From positions 1 through 64,000 of the forward strand of contig NZ_CABFPH010000014.1 in NCBI RefSeq assembly GCF_902141845.1: 64,000 nt of DNA. The letters are read 5' to 3'. Shown piece by piece: positions 43,307-52,435 of the stretch. Within the stretch, counting starts at the first letter, position 1; each line of letters opens with the position of its first letter. Origin of the DNA: Methylobacterium symbioticum (GTDB taxonomy: Bacteria; Pseudomonadota; Alphaproteobacteria; Rhizobiales; Beijerinckiaceae). Made by a program: the position numbers and the translations under genes. Below the pieces are notes generated by a model that saw nothing but the letters and a program-made list of their open reading frames with translations, was not told the origin of the DNA and did no database searches.

Positions 43307-45088
43307 TCAGGCTCCGACGAGGGCGAGGCGGCGCTTCAGGTCCTCGACCGTGAGTTCGCCCTCGGTGCGGGCCTCCCGGACCTCGCCGCCGTCGGGACGC
43401 ATCAGGATGAGGGTCGGCGGACCGACCACCTCGAAGCGACGCATCAGGGCGCGGGTGGCGTCGTCGTCACGGGTGACGTCGGCCCGGATGACCGAGACGG
43501 CCTTGAGCCTCTCCCGGATGCCGGCGTCCGCCAGGACCGTCCGCTCGTTCGTCTTGCAGACGGTGCACCAGTCGGCGGCGAACTCGACAAGCACCGGCTT
43601 GCCCTCAGCTCGGGCCGCCAGGAGGGCCGCCTCGAAGGCGGTGAGCGTGGAGACCGTCCGCGCCTCGGCGATGTGGCCCGGATGCGACGGGGCGAGGCCG
43701 GCAAGCGGCCGCAGCGGGTCGTCCGCGCCCGTGGCAGCCCCGAGGAGGAGGAGGCCGCCATAGGCGACGGCGACCAAGCCCGCCGCGCGACCGGCGGGTG
43801 ACGGGCGACCGTTCGTGGTCAGCACCGCGAGCGCCATGCCGGTGCCGATGGCGAGCGCCGCCCAAATCAGGAGGGACAACACGTCCGGCAGCAAGCGTGT
43901 CACGAGCGAGGCCGCAAGAGCCAGGAACACGAGGCCGAATGCTTGCTTCGCCCGCACCAGCCAGGGGCCGGACCGGGGCAGGATGCCGGCGCCGAACGCG
44001 CCGACGAGCACCAGCGGCGCACCCATCCCGAGGCCGAGGGCGAAGAGGGCCAGCGCCCCGCGCAGGACATCCCCCGTTTGGGCGACGTAGAGCAGGGCGG
44101 CAGCAAGGGGTGGCGTCACGCAGGGACCGACGACGAGGGCCGAGCTGAAGCCGAGGAACGCGGCCCCGGCGACCGACCCACCTTCCGCCGCCGGGGCGCC
44201 GAAGCGGTCCCGCCACCAGCGCGGCGCCTGCAGGTCGAACAGGCCGAACATCGACAGTGCCAGCGCGACGAAGGCGGTGGCCATCAGGCCGAGGGCGAGA
44301 GGGGTCTGGAGGGCGACCTGCAGGTTGCGGCCGAGCCACGCCGCCGCGACGCCGAAGCTGGCATAGGCCGCCGCCATGGCGAGGACGTAGCTTCCGGACA
44401 GCGCCAGGCCCCGCCCCGGCGTGAGGCCCTGGCCCGAGCGGACGATCATGCCCGACAGAATCGGCACCATCGGCAGCACGCAGGGGGTGAACGCCAGCAG
44501 GAGGCCGAGCCCGAACATGCCCGCCAGGACGCCGACGAGGTTGCCGACGAGGAGGGCGGCCGGCCCGGCGGGGAAGACGTCCTGGCGGGAGGCGGCGGCG
44601 ACCGTCGCGTCTGCCGGCTCGGCGGCGGGGGCGGCTCCGCCGGCCGGTGATGCGCCGGCGTTCGCCAGGGAGGCCAGGTCCAGCCGCTTCGTGACCGGCG
44701 GGTAGCAGATGCCCCGCTCGGCGCAGCCCTGGTAGATGACCCGGATCTCCCGCAGGCTGGCCAGCGCCGCGCCGGGCACGATGGCCTCCACGGAGTCGTG
44801 GTAGACCTCCGTCGGCCCGAAGTTCAGGTCGTCCTTTGTCTCGGCGGTCGGCGTGGTGACGGGAAGCTCCGCGCCGGCACCGGCCTCGGCGCGGATCCTG
44901 TCGCGATAGAGATAGGTGCCGGGCGCGATGGTCCAGCGGAGGTGGAGCGAGAGGTGCGCGTCCCGTGTCGCGACGAGAGTGAAGGGCGACTGCCGCCCGG
45001 CGAGGTCCTGCGACCATACCGGCAACCAGGGCGATGCGCCCGCCCAGACAAGGGCGGCGAGGAAGAGGTGGGCTAATACGTTCGGCAT
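43307..45088 (-). CDS. dsbD: DsbD thiol:disulfide interchange protein
   Basis: The 593-residue protein has an N-terminal periplasmic DsbD-alpha domain with Cys in CAERGICYPP (near 128 and 134). A middle membrane part of eight helices carries TPCVLPMVPIL and GPCVTPPLAAALL, and the C-terminal thioredoxin domain has DWCTVCKTNE (near 506-509). It passes electrons from cytoplasmic thioredoxin to periplasmic acceptors, here the DsbA-like protein and perhaps DsrE-like or Sox proteins. It is divergent from the two-component genes across a CTTAAG box. Confidence 0.9.
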   Translation of the reverse strand: MPNVLAHLFLAALVWAGASPWLPVWSQDLAGRQSPFTLVATRDAHLSLHLRWTIAPGTYLYRDRIRAEAGAGAELPVTTPTAETKDDLNFGPTEVYHDSVEAIVPGAALASLREIRVIYQGCAERGICYPPVTKRLDLASLANAGASPAGGAAPAAEPADATVAAASRQDVFPAGPAALLVGNLVGVLAGMFGLGLLLAFTPCVLPMVPILSGMIVRSGQGLTPGRGLALSGSYVLAMAAAYASFGVAAAWLGRNLQVALQTPLALGLMATAFVALALSMFGLFDLQAPRWWRDRFGAPAAEGGSVAGAAFLGFSSALVVGPCVTPPLAAALLYVAQTGDVLRGALALFALGLGMGAPLVLVGAFGAGILPRSGPWLVRAKQAFGLVFLALAASLVTRLLPDVLSLLIWAALAIGTGMALAVLTTNGRPSPAGRAAGLVAVAYGGLLLLGAATGADDPLRPLAGLAPSHPGHIAEARTVSTLTAFEAALLAARAEGKPVLVEFAADWCTVCKTNERTVLADAGIRERLKAVSVIRADVTRDDDATRALMRRFEVVGPPTLILMRPDGGEVREARTEGELTVEDLKRRLALVGA

Positions 45089-45129
45089 GGGCGGGGTCCG
45101 GATCGGCCCGCCGCAGGTCGGAAACGCAG

Positions 45130-45146
45130 CTTAAGCCAGGCTTAAG
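45130..45146. promoter_or_regulatory. CTTAAG-N5-CTTAAG response-regulator box (site 3)
   Basis: Two CTTAAG half-sites with spacer CCAGG lie 40 bp before the response regulator and 42 bp before dsbD. They therefore can control both divergent units. It is identical to the box before tsdB at 16209 and close to the one at 12416. Confidence 0.78.
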
Positions 45147-45185
45147 CCGGGCCCGGAGGATGCGGGACGGTCAGGGGAGACACGC

Positions 45186-45848
45186 ATGCGCATCCTCGTC
45201 GTCGAGGACGATCCCATCCTCTCGGACGGGCTCAGGGCGGGGCTCGGCCTCGGCGGGGCGACGGTCGATTGCGTCGGGACCTGCGTTGACGCCGAGGCGG
45301 CGCTGGCCACGAGCGCGTTCTCTGCCATCGTGCTCGACCTGATGCTGCCCGATGGCTCCGGCCTCGACGTGCTGCGCGGCCTGCGCGGCCGGAAGGACCG
45401 CACGCCCGTCGTCCTGCTCACCGCTCGCGACGCGGTGGCCGACCGGATCGCCGGGCTCGACGGCGGCGCCGACGACTATCTCGGCAAGCCCTTCGACCTC
45501 GACGAACTCTCGGCCCGCATCCGCGCCGTCGTCCGCCGGGCCTCGGGGCGGGCCGCCGCCGTCCTGGAGCACGGGGGCATCCGGCTCGATCCCGGCAGCC
45601 TCGCCGTGACGGTCGACGGCGTGCCGGTCGGCCTGTCCCGGCGCGAGGTCATGGTGCTGGCGGCGCTGATGGAACGCCCGGACGTGCTCCGCTCCAAGGC
45701 CGAGTTGGAGGAACGCCTCTACGGCTGGCAGGAGGAGGTCGAGAGCAATGCCGTCGAGGTCCACGTGCACAACCTGCGCGCCAAGATCGGCAAGCATGCC
45801 ATCGAGACGGTGCGCGGCCTCGGCTACCGGATGAGGGCGTCGGCATGA
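45186..45848 (+). CDS. OmpR-family response regulator (QseB/PmrA-like)
   Basis: The 220-residue protein has a receiver domain with acidic pocket ED7-8, phosphoacceptor Asp51 (VLDLMLPDG), T79 and Lys101 (LGKPFD). A winged-HTH DNA-binding domain lies at 125-218 (LSRREVMVLAALMERP and EVHVHNLRAKIG). Its box type fits the tandem CTTAAG sites in this window. It forms an operon with the kinase (4-bp overlap) and is divergent from dsbD. Confidence 0.9.
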   Translation: MRILVVEDDPILSDGLRAGLGLGGATVDCVGTCVDAEAALATSAFSAIVLDLMLPDGSGLDVLRGLRGRKDRTPVVLLTARDAVADRIAGLDGGADDYLGKPFDLDELSARIRAVVRRASGRAAAVLEHGGIRLDPGSLAVTVDGVPVGLSRREVMVLAALMERPDVLRSKAELEERLYGWQEEVESNAVEVHVHNLRAKIGKHAIETVRGLGYRMRASA

Positions 45849-47161
45849 CATCCCTGCGCGTCAGGCTCTTCGCGATCCTGCTCCTCGCGACCGGGCTGAT
45901 CTGGCTCAGTGCGGTCGCCTGGATCTACCTCGGCTCCAAGCGCGAGGTGGAGCAGGTCCTCGACACCCGACTGCAGGAGGCCGCGCGTATGGTCGGCTCC
46001 CTGGTGGGCGCGGTCGGCGGCACGACTTCCGACGGAACACCATCCACCTTCCCGGGGCCGACGGCCTACGAGCGGCAGCTGTCCTGCCAGATCTGGTCGC
46101 TCGACGGGCGCATGGTGGCGCGGTCGAGCGGAGCCCCGGAGCGGCGCCTGACCGACGCGCCGGCCGGCTTCTCCGAGCGCGAGGTCGACGGCGAGACGTG
46201 GCGGGTCTTCACGGTCGAGGACGCCGAGAAGGGCGTGCGGGTCATGGTCGGAGACCGCCTGGGCCTGCGTGAGCGCCTCGTGACCGATCTCATCATGGGC
46301 CTCGTCACCCCTGCGCTCCTCGTCGTCCCGTTCCTCGGCATGCTGATCTGGGCGAGCCTCGGGCGGGGCCTGCGCCCCTTGCGCTTGATGGCCCGGGACC
46401 TCGCGGGCCGTGACGCCGACGACATGAGCGCCATCGACGCCGGGCGGACCCCCGCCGAGGTCCGGCCGTTGGCCGACGCCCTCAACGGGCTGTTCCTCAA
46501 GGTCGAGGCTGCGCGCCGGCACGAACGAGAGGTGACGGCCTTCGCGGCGCACGAGCTGCGCACGCCATTGGCCGGGCTGAAGACCCAGGCCCAGGTCGCC
46601 ATGGCCACCACCGACCCGGACGTTGCCAAGGCGGCGCTGCGCCAGATCCTGGCGGCCGTGGACCGTACCACCCGCCTCGTCCGGCAACTGCTCGACGCGG
46701 CCCGGCTCGACGCCGCCGGGGAGTCGCCGACCCTGGCGGAGGTCGACGTAGGGGCGCTGGTCGCCGAGACCGTGGATGGCATGCGGATGCCCGCGGGGGT
46801 CCGAACCCTGATCGACCCAGGGCTGCGCGGCTACACCCTGCGGGCCGATGCCGAGAGCCTGCGCCTGGCGGTCCGCAACCTGCACGAGAACGCCGTGCAC
46901 CACATGGACGCTGGCACGGTGGAATGGCTGGCCCGTCCCGATGGGGAGGGCATGCTCGTGCGCGACGAGGGGCCGGGGATCCCCGCCGAGGAACTGCCGC
47001 ACGTCACGACGCGCTTCTTCCGCGGCCGCCACAAGAGCGCCACCGGGAGCGGGCTTGGGCTCGCCATCGCCGAGATGGCGTCCCGCAGGAGCGGTCTGAG
47101 CCTGCGGCTGCGCAACCGGCCGGATCGCCCGGGGCTTGAGGTGGAGATCCTTCGCGCCTGA
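45845..47161 (+). CDS. Sensor histidine kinase of the tsd/dsb regulatory pair
   Basis: The 438-residue protein has an N-terminal helix (RLFAILLLATGLIWLSA), a periplasmic sensor domain at about 35-150, a second helix at 150-175 and a HAMP-like region. HisKA has His236 in FAAHELRTPLAGL, followed by an HATPase with NLHENAVHHM, DEGPGIP and GSGLGLAIAE. It resembles QseC/PmrB kinases. The signal is unknown; its putative targets suggest periplasmic thiosulfate or redox state. Confidence 0.88.
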   Translation: MTSLRVRLFAILLLATGLIWLSAVAWIYLGSKREVEQVLDTRLQEAARMVGSLVGAVGGTTSDGTPSTFPGPTAYERQLSCQIWSLDGRMVARSSGAPERRLTDAPAGFSEREVDGETWRVFTVEDAEKGVRVMVGDRLGLRERLVTDLIMGLVTPALLVVPFLGMLIWASLGRGLRPLRLMARDLAGRDADDMSAIDAGRTPAEVRPLADALNGLFLKVEAARRHEREVTAFAAHELRTPLAGLKTQAQVAMATTDPDVAKAALRQILAAVDRTTRLVRQLLDAARLDAAGESPTLAEVDVGALVAETVDGMRMPAGVRTLIDPGLRGYTLRADAESLRLAVRNLHENAVHHMDAGTVEWLARPDGEGMLVRDEGPGIPAEELPHVTTRFFRGRHKSATGSGLGLAIAEMASRRSGLSLRLRNRPDRPGLEVEILRA

Positions 47162-47166
47162 TGCGG

Positions 47167-47514
47167 TCAGCCGAGTTCCGGGCAGAAGATGTCCTTGAGC
47201 GTCGCCAGCACCCGGGCGGCGCGGGGGTCCTCGAGCCGGTAGTGGAGCGTCTGGCTCTCGCGGCGGTACGCGACCAGCCCGTCTTCGCGCAGCTTGGCGA
47301 GATGCTGCGAGAGCGCCGACTGACTGAGCTCGACCGCCTCGGCGAGGCTCGTCACGTCCATCTCGCCGCGGGCGACAAGCAGGCAAAGAATGAGCAGGCG
47401 CTTCTCGTTGGCGAGGAGCCGAAGCAGGCGCGCCGCGTCGCTGGCCTTGTCCTGGAGCCGCATCAGGTCGTTCGGCGTGACGGCGTCCATTCGCGGTGCT
47501 CCTGAATCAGACAT
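47167..47514 (-). CDS. bigR: ArsR-family repressor with BigR-type cysteines
   Basis: The 115-residue winged-HTH protein has Cys44 (LLILCLLVARGE) and Cys111 (IFCPELG), the pair used by BigR/SqrR to sense persulfide. It is probably the repressor of the yeeE-yeeE-tauE-blh-rhodanese operon, and CTAAT half-sites occur upstream of both. It converges with the kinase gene with only 5 bases between the stops. Confidence 0.8.
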   Translation of the reverse strand: MSDSGAPRMDAVTPNDLMRLQDKASDAARLLRLLANEKRLLILCLLVARGEMDVTSLAEAVELSQSALSQHLAKLREDGLVAYRRESQTLHYRLEDPRAARVLATLKDIFCPELG

Positions 47515-47541
47515 TCGAGATTATTTAGAGACTCCTAATAT
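47515..47541. promoter_or_regulatory. AT-rich inverted repeat upstream of the arsR gene
   Basis: TATTTAG and CTAATATA are opposed around six bases, immediately upstream of the arsR start at 47514. It shares CTAAT half-sites with the operator at 41244. It is a candidate autoregulatory operator. Confidence 0.5.
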
Positions 47542-47861
47542 AGCGTGTCTAGTCCGTCTGGCCATAACGGTACATACCGGCAAGGTCACCGGTTCGGGCC
47601 AGGAACTCTCGTTCCAATGAAGTGCACCACCCGCGCGGAAGGCGCCCATCATCACCGAAGCAGACCGGTACCTTTCGGTTTAGCTGGGTCGAGAGAAGGC
47701 CGTCCGCTTTTTAAGCGCCCCCACTTGGAAGCAACCATTCCGCTTTCGGCCAGACTGAGTCCTGCCGGATCTCGATCGCGCGCAGAACCGGACATTCGGC
47801 TTGGCGCCCACCCCAGTCATTCAGGCGGCCTCGCCCGCTCCCCAATAACGGACATTCACCG
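47542..47861. other. Intergenic region with degenerate short repeats
   Basis: No gene-like frame is seen. Fragments such as ATTCCGCTTTCGG (near 47737) and CGGACATTC (near 47789 and 47849) recall the AAAGCGGCCATTCC stretch at 12127. They may be remnants of a dispersed intergenic repeat. No terminator was identified. Confidence 0.3.
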
Positions 47862-48116
47862 TCACTGCTGCGGCGGCCCATTTGCATAAGGGCAGGTTAC
47901 GACGCGACGCGGCGTCCCGTGGGCTCTGGAGTCCCAGTGTGGATCCTGAGAAAGGAACGCGGCGCGGAACCGCTCCATGGTCATCCGGTCGTACGGGAAG
48001 GCCGCCGTCGCCCCGGGCGCGCCGTCGCCGGCCTCCCGCTGCGTCGCGCTGAACTGCACCGTCTCGCCGGCCACCGTTCCAACCGTTTCCCGCCCTCCAC
48101 CGATCCGCGGTCCCAT
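47862..48116 (-). CDS. Small hypothetical protein, possibly truncated
   Basis: The 84-residue frame has a plausible core (FPYDRMTMERFRAAF) resembling the conserved PYDRxxxERFR phrase in hypothetical proteins of this group. The continuation after residue 53 looks low in sense, so the gene is probably cut short. There is no signal peptide and no function assigned. It lies 36 bases downstream of the hybrid kinase stop on the same strand. Confidence 0.35.
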   Translation of the reverse strand: MGPRIGGGRETVGTVAGETVQFSATQREAGDGAPGATAAFPYDRMTMERFRAAFLSQDPHWDSRAHGTPRRVVTCPYANGPPQQ

Positions 48117-48152
48117 GATGCCGCCGTCGGGGGATGAGCGCAGAACGCGGCG

Positions 48153-51011
48153 TCAGGACGTTCGTTGCTCGGTCACGCGCGTTCGATGCCCGGACCGGAG
48201 CCCGAGGACCTGGTGCAGGATGCGGCCCAACTGCTCGGCCGAGTACGGCTTGTGCAATAGCTCGAACCCGTGCGTGCCCTCCTGGGCGAGCACGTGGCTG
48301 TAGCCCGAGGCCAGCACCACCGGCAGGCCGGGCAGCCGACGCTGCAGCTCCTTGGCAAGGGCCATGCCGCCCATGCCGGGCATGACCACGTCCGAGAACA
48401 CCAGGTCGAACCCGTTGCCGGTCCGCCCGAGCCGATCCAGCGCCTCCTCGGCGTTGGCCGCCCAGGTCGTGCTGTAGCCAAGGTCCTCCAGGATCTGGGT
48501 GGCGAACTGGCCGACCCCGACGTTGTCCTCCACCACCAGGACGCACTGCCCAGCGCCGAGGGGAGCCATTCCGTCGTCCGGGCGCGAGGCATTCGCCGGC
48601 CGCTCCTCCGGCGTGACCTCCGGAAGGTAGAGCGTGAACGTCGCGCCTTCTCCGACCGTGCTGCGCACGTCGACGTCGCCGCCGGACTGCTTGGCGAAGC
48701 CGAACACCTGGGACAGACCGAGGCCAGTGCCCTTGCCGACCTCCTTGGTCGTGAAGAACGGCTCGAAGATCTGACCGAGCCGCTCCGGTGGGATTCCCAG
48801 GCCCGTATCGGTCAGCGATACGGCCGCGAACGCTTGGTCCGAGCCGGCGTGACCGCGGATGGCGGGCAGGGCCGCGCCGCGCACGAGGCGCAGGGTCAGC
48901 GTACCCTCACCGTCCATGGCGTCCCTGGCATTGACGGCCATGTTCACCAACGCGGTCTCGAACTGGCTCAGGTCGGCCCTGATGAAGCAGGGCTCGTCCG
49001 GCACCTCGGTGAGGACGCGAACCCTGGCGCCGGTGACCGTATCGAGCATGTCGGCGATGCCGCGCACCCGCTGGCCCACGTCGAACACCTCGGGCTTGAG
49101 CGCCTGCCGCCGCGCGAAGGCCAGGAGCTGGCCGGTCAGCTTGGCGGCCCGTTCGACGGTTTCGGAGACCGCGTCGAGGTAGCGGCCCTTGCGTTCCTCC
49201 GGTAGGTCGGGCCTTCGAAGGAAGTCCACCGAGGAACGGATGATGGTCAGCAGGTTGTTGAAGTCGTGCGCCACGCCCCCGGTCAACTGCCCGACCGCCT
49301 CCAGCTTCTGGGACTGGCGCAGCGCCTCCTGCGCCTGCGCGAGCTCGGCCTGGTCGCGCAACCTCTCTGTGACGTCCGTCACGAACTGGTAGCAGCCGAT
49401 GCGCTCGCCCCGTTCGTTGCGCAGGGTCCGGAAGCTGATCTCGTAGTACGGACGGACACGGTCGGGATCGCCGTAATCCTCGATGATCGTGACCTCCTCC
49501 CCGGCCAGGCCACGGCCCCAACCGGCACGGACCTGGGCCTGGTGCTCTGGCTGGTCGGCGAGCAGGTCGAGCATGTTGTCGCCGACCCTGGGCCGGACGC
49601 CGTAGATGCGCTCGAACTCGTCCGCGTTGGCCTTGTTGATGGCCAGGATGGTGTAGTCGAGGTCCGCCGCCATCACCATCACGTCGGTGCGCTCGACGAT
49701 GGTGGCGAGGAGGTCGCGCTCAGCCGTGCGCTCGGAGACCTGTTGCTCAAGCCTGGCGTTCAGGACGCGCAGCGCCTCCTCCATGCGCTTGCGTTCGGAG
49801 ATGTCGGTGAAGAAGACGGCGACCCGGTGGGCCGCGGGGTCGCCCACGCGCAGCGCGCGCACGTCGAACCAACGCCCGAACACCTCGGCCCAGCTCTCAA
49901 GGTGCGCGGGCTGGCCGGTCAGCGCGACGCGTCCGTATGTCTCCAGCCATTGGGGCTCAAGGTTCGGTGCGAACTCGCTGACCCAGCGCCCGGTCACGTT
50001 CGCGCCGGTCTGCCGCTCGAAGGCCGGATTGGCCTCGGTGATGCGATAGTCGACGGCCCGGTTCGTCTCGTCGAACTTCATCGCGATGATGCAGAACCCG
50101 ACGTCGATGGTCTCGAACAGGGTGCGGTAACGGCTTTCGCTCTCGGCGAGTGCGGCCCGCGAGCGCACCTCCTCGGTGACCTCGTAACCGCCCACGAAGA
50201 TGCCGGTGACCGTCCCCGCTTCATCGCGGATGGGCTGGTATAGGAAGTCGAGGTACCGGTCGTCATCCTCGACGAAGCGGATCGGGACGGTCCGAGCCGC
50301 GAAGGCCTCGCCGGTCGCATAGACCCGGTCGAGCAGCTCGAAGAAGCCTTGGTCGCGCAACTCCGGGAACACATCCTGGACTGGTCGACCGATGTAGTCC
50401 CGCTGGCCTGCGACGGCGATGTAGGCGTCGTTGACGTACTCGAAGACATGCTTCCGGCCGCCCAGGACGGCGACGAACCCGGGCATCTGCTGGAGCAACG
50501 CCTGCTGCCGCTGCCGCTCGGACGCGGCCTCGCGCTCGGTCAGGACCTGCCGGGTCGTCTCCGTGCAGGCGCAGAACAGGCCGACGGTCCGGCCATCGTC
50601 CCCAGGCACCGGCGTGTAGGAGAAGGAGAAGTGGGCCTCCTCCGGGTAACCGTTCCGGTGCAGCGTGAGTTGCAGGTCGTCCATGTGCACGGGCTCGCCC
50701 GCGAACACGCGGTCCATCAGCGCGCCGACTTCGTCGCGGACCTCCGGCCAGGTCTCGAAGAACGGGCGGCCCAGGGCCGCGGGATGCCGTGCGCCCAGCA
50801 TGGGCGCGTAGGAGTCGTTGTAGACCAGCGTGCGGTCGGACCCCCAGGCGATGAACATCGGCTGGCGCGAGTTGAGCATGACACGCATCAGGGTCACGAG
50901 CGATTGCGGCCAGTGCCGCGGCGGCCCGAGCGAGGTGGTCGCCCAGTCGTGGCCGCCCATCAGCGCGCCCATGGAGCCGCCTGCCGCGAACAGCGAAGCC
51001 CTCGTGGTCAT
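48153..51011 (-). CDS. Hybrid sensor histidine kinase with several PAS domains
   Basis: The 952-residue cytoplasmic protein starts at 51011 ([12 protein letters not shown]). Three to four PAS domains occur between residues 40 and 550. HisKA has His near 578 ([12 protein letters not shown]), followed by an HATPase ([32 protein letters not shown]) and a C-terminal receiver at about 820-940 (VLVVEDN, phosphoacceptor Asp near 875 in [14 protein letters not shown]). It has no membrane helices, so its signal is cytoplasmic and unknown. No output response regulator lies next to it. Confidence 0.88.
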   Translation of the reverse strand: MTTRASLFAAGGSMGALMGGHDWATTSLGPPRHWPQSLVTLMRVMLNSRQPMFIAWGSDRTLVYNDSYAPMLGARHPAALGRPFFETWPEVRDEVGALMDRVFAGEPVHMDDLQLTLHRNGYPEEAHFSFSYTPVPGDDGRTVGLFCACTETTRQVLTEREAASERQRQQALLQQMPGFVAVLGGRKHVFEYVNDAYIAVAGQRDYIGRPVQDVFPELRDQGFFELLDRVYATGEAFAARTVPIRFVEDDDRYLDFLYQPIRDEAGTVTGIFVGGYEVTEEVRSRAALAESESRYRTLFETIDVGFCIIAMKFDETNRAVDYRITEANPAFERQTGANVTGRWVSEFAPNLEPQWLETYGRVALTGQPAHLESWAEVFGRWFDVRALRVGDPAAHRVAVFFTDISERKRMEEALRVLNARLEQQVSERTAERDLLATIVERTDVMVMAADLDYTILAINKANADEFERIYGVRPRVGDNMLDLLADQPEHQAQVRAGWGRGLAGEEVTIIEDYGDPDRVRPYYEISFRTLRNERGERIGCYQFVTDVTERLRDQAELAQAQEALRQSQKLEAVGQLTGGVAHDFNNLLTIIRSSVDFLRRPDLPEERKGRYLDAVSETVERAAKLTGQLLAFARRQALKPEVFDVGQRVRGIADMLDTVTGARVRVLTEVPDEPCFIRADLSQFETALVNMAVNARDAMDGEGTLTLRLVRGAALPAIRGHAGSDQAFAAVSLTDTGLGIPPERLGQIFEPFFTTKEVGKGTGLGLSQVFGFAKQSGGDVDVRSTVGEGATFTLYLPEVTPEERPANASRPDDGMAPLGAGQCVLVVEDNVGVGQFATQILEDLGYSTTWAANAEEALDRLGRTGNGFDLVFSDVVMPGMGGMALAKELQRRLPGLPVVLASGYSHVLAQEGTHGFELLHKPYSAEQLGRILHQVLGLRSGHRTRVTEQRTS

Positions 51012-51415
51012 CGGTTCAGGCTCGGTCCCGGCGTCGTGACGGCCGAACCGTCGAGCCGGGCTGCCCGGGTGCCTCCGCACGAAGGCGGAACGTTCGCACG
51101 GCCGTGCGCGTCGGCTCGCCCGTGCGGGTGTGCATCCGCTTGGCCGATGGGCTGCCGTTGCGGGCGGCGACGGGGGCGGTCAAGGCAGTGGGGCGGTCGC
51201 GTCGGGCGGGCATGCCACACACCTAGCACAGGTGGCCCTCGCGTGTTGTTCTCCGCGACACCGTCGCCCGTGGTGCCCGGACGCAGGCATGGGAGCGTCC
51301 TCATGGTCGATAGGGAGGGAGCGGCTGAGGCGAGGGGAGACCGGTGTGGGGTGGGCCAGGATGCCGAAGTCCGCCACTTGCGCCTGGCGACGTTCCGACG
51401 GCCGCCGCGCTTCCC
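51012..51415. other. Intergenic region between two kinase genes
   Basis: This GC-rich stretch of about 400 bp holds the leader of the hybrid kinase on the minus strand. Open frames here lack a start site or sensible composition. No repeat or RNA feature was recognised. Confidence 0.3.
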
Positions 51416-52252
51416 TCACCGCACGCGCGGCAGCGGGACGGCGGCGCTCACCCTGAGGCCGTCCGGGTCGAAGGCGACGTCGACCTTCGCCTTGAGACGG
51501 TACGTCAGCAACCCGTCGAGCAATTCCATGCCGAACCCCTCCCGGCTCGGCAGCGCCACGGGCGGCCCGTCATGCTCGTCCCAGGTCCAGCGCAGGACCG
51601 GTCCGGCGGGGCTCTCGTCGATCGTCCAGGTCACCTCCAGGCGACCGTCCGGGTCGGCAAGCGCGCCGTGCCGGATGGCGTTGATGGTCAACTCGTGCAG
51701 CGCCATCCCGACCGGGACCGCCAGTTCGGACGCGAGCGGAACCGGGGGGCCCTGCAGCGACACGCGCGAGCGGCCCGGCTCCAGGTAAGCCTCAAGCTCC
51801 GTCCGGAGCAGTCCCTCGAACGACACGGTCTGCGTCCGCGCGTCGGTGATCAGGGTGTGGGTCTTGGCCAATGAGGCGATGCGGCCGGCGAACACCTGCC
51901 GGAAGTCCGCCAGCCCCATCGACGAGCGCAGGCTCGCGTTGAGCACCGCCTGGACGGTCGCGAGGGTGTTCCTGACGCGGTGATGGAGTTCGCGGACGAG
52001 CAGGCCCTGGTTTTCCTCCGCCGCGTGCCGTTCGGTGACGTCGCGCTGCGCCGAGACCCAGTGGGCGATCCGCCCGTCGGGGTCGCGCACGGGCGTCATC
52101 AGCCATTCGACCGTGTAGGTCGAGCCGTCCTTGCGGTAGTTTACGGCCTCGCCCTGGAACGGCTCGCCGGCCGCAAGCGCCGCGCGCATCCGGTCGAGGA
52201 CGGCGCGGCCCGTCCCCGAGCCTTGGAGGAGGCGGGGGTTCTAGCCCAGGAC

Positions 52253-52258
52253 CTCTTC
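52253..52258. repeat. Target-site duplication of the IS21 element, left copy
   Basis: CTCTTC lies directly outside the left end of the element. The identical CTCTTC is found at 54880-54885 outside the right end. Joining the flanks through one copy restores the kinase reading frame. Confidence 0.85.
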
Positions 52259-52435
52259 TGCGGATTCCGACGGAAGCCGGCCACCCATTCCGACGCGAAG
52301 CCGGCCAACGTTCCGATTTGATGTCGGCCACCATTCCGAGATGAAGCCGGCCACTCGGTAGCCGGCATCGGCTATGGCGCATCCCCGCGGGTCAGCAACC
52401 GCGGCATCCCAGTCCTCGACCACGAGGAGGATGGG

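Noticed and set aside
45824..47386. Long minus-strand open frame opposite the sensor kinase
   Set aside because: The kinase boxes are on the + strand; the antisense frame is a composition artefact.
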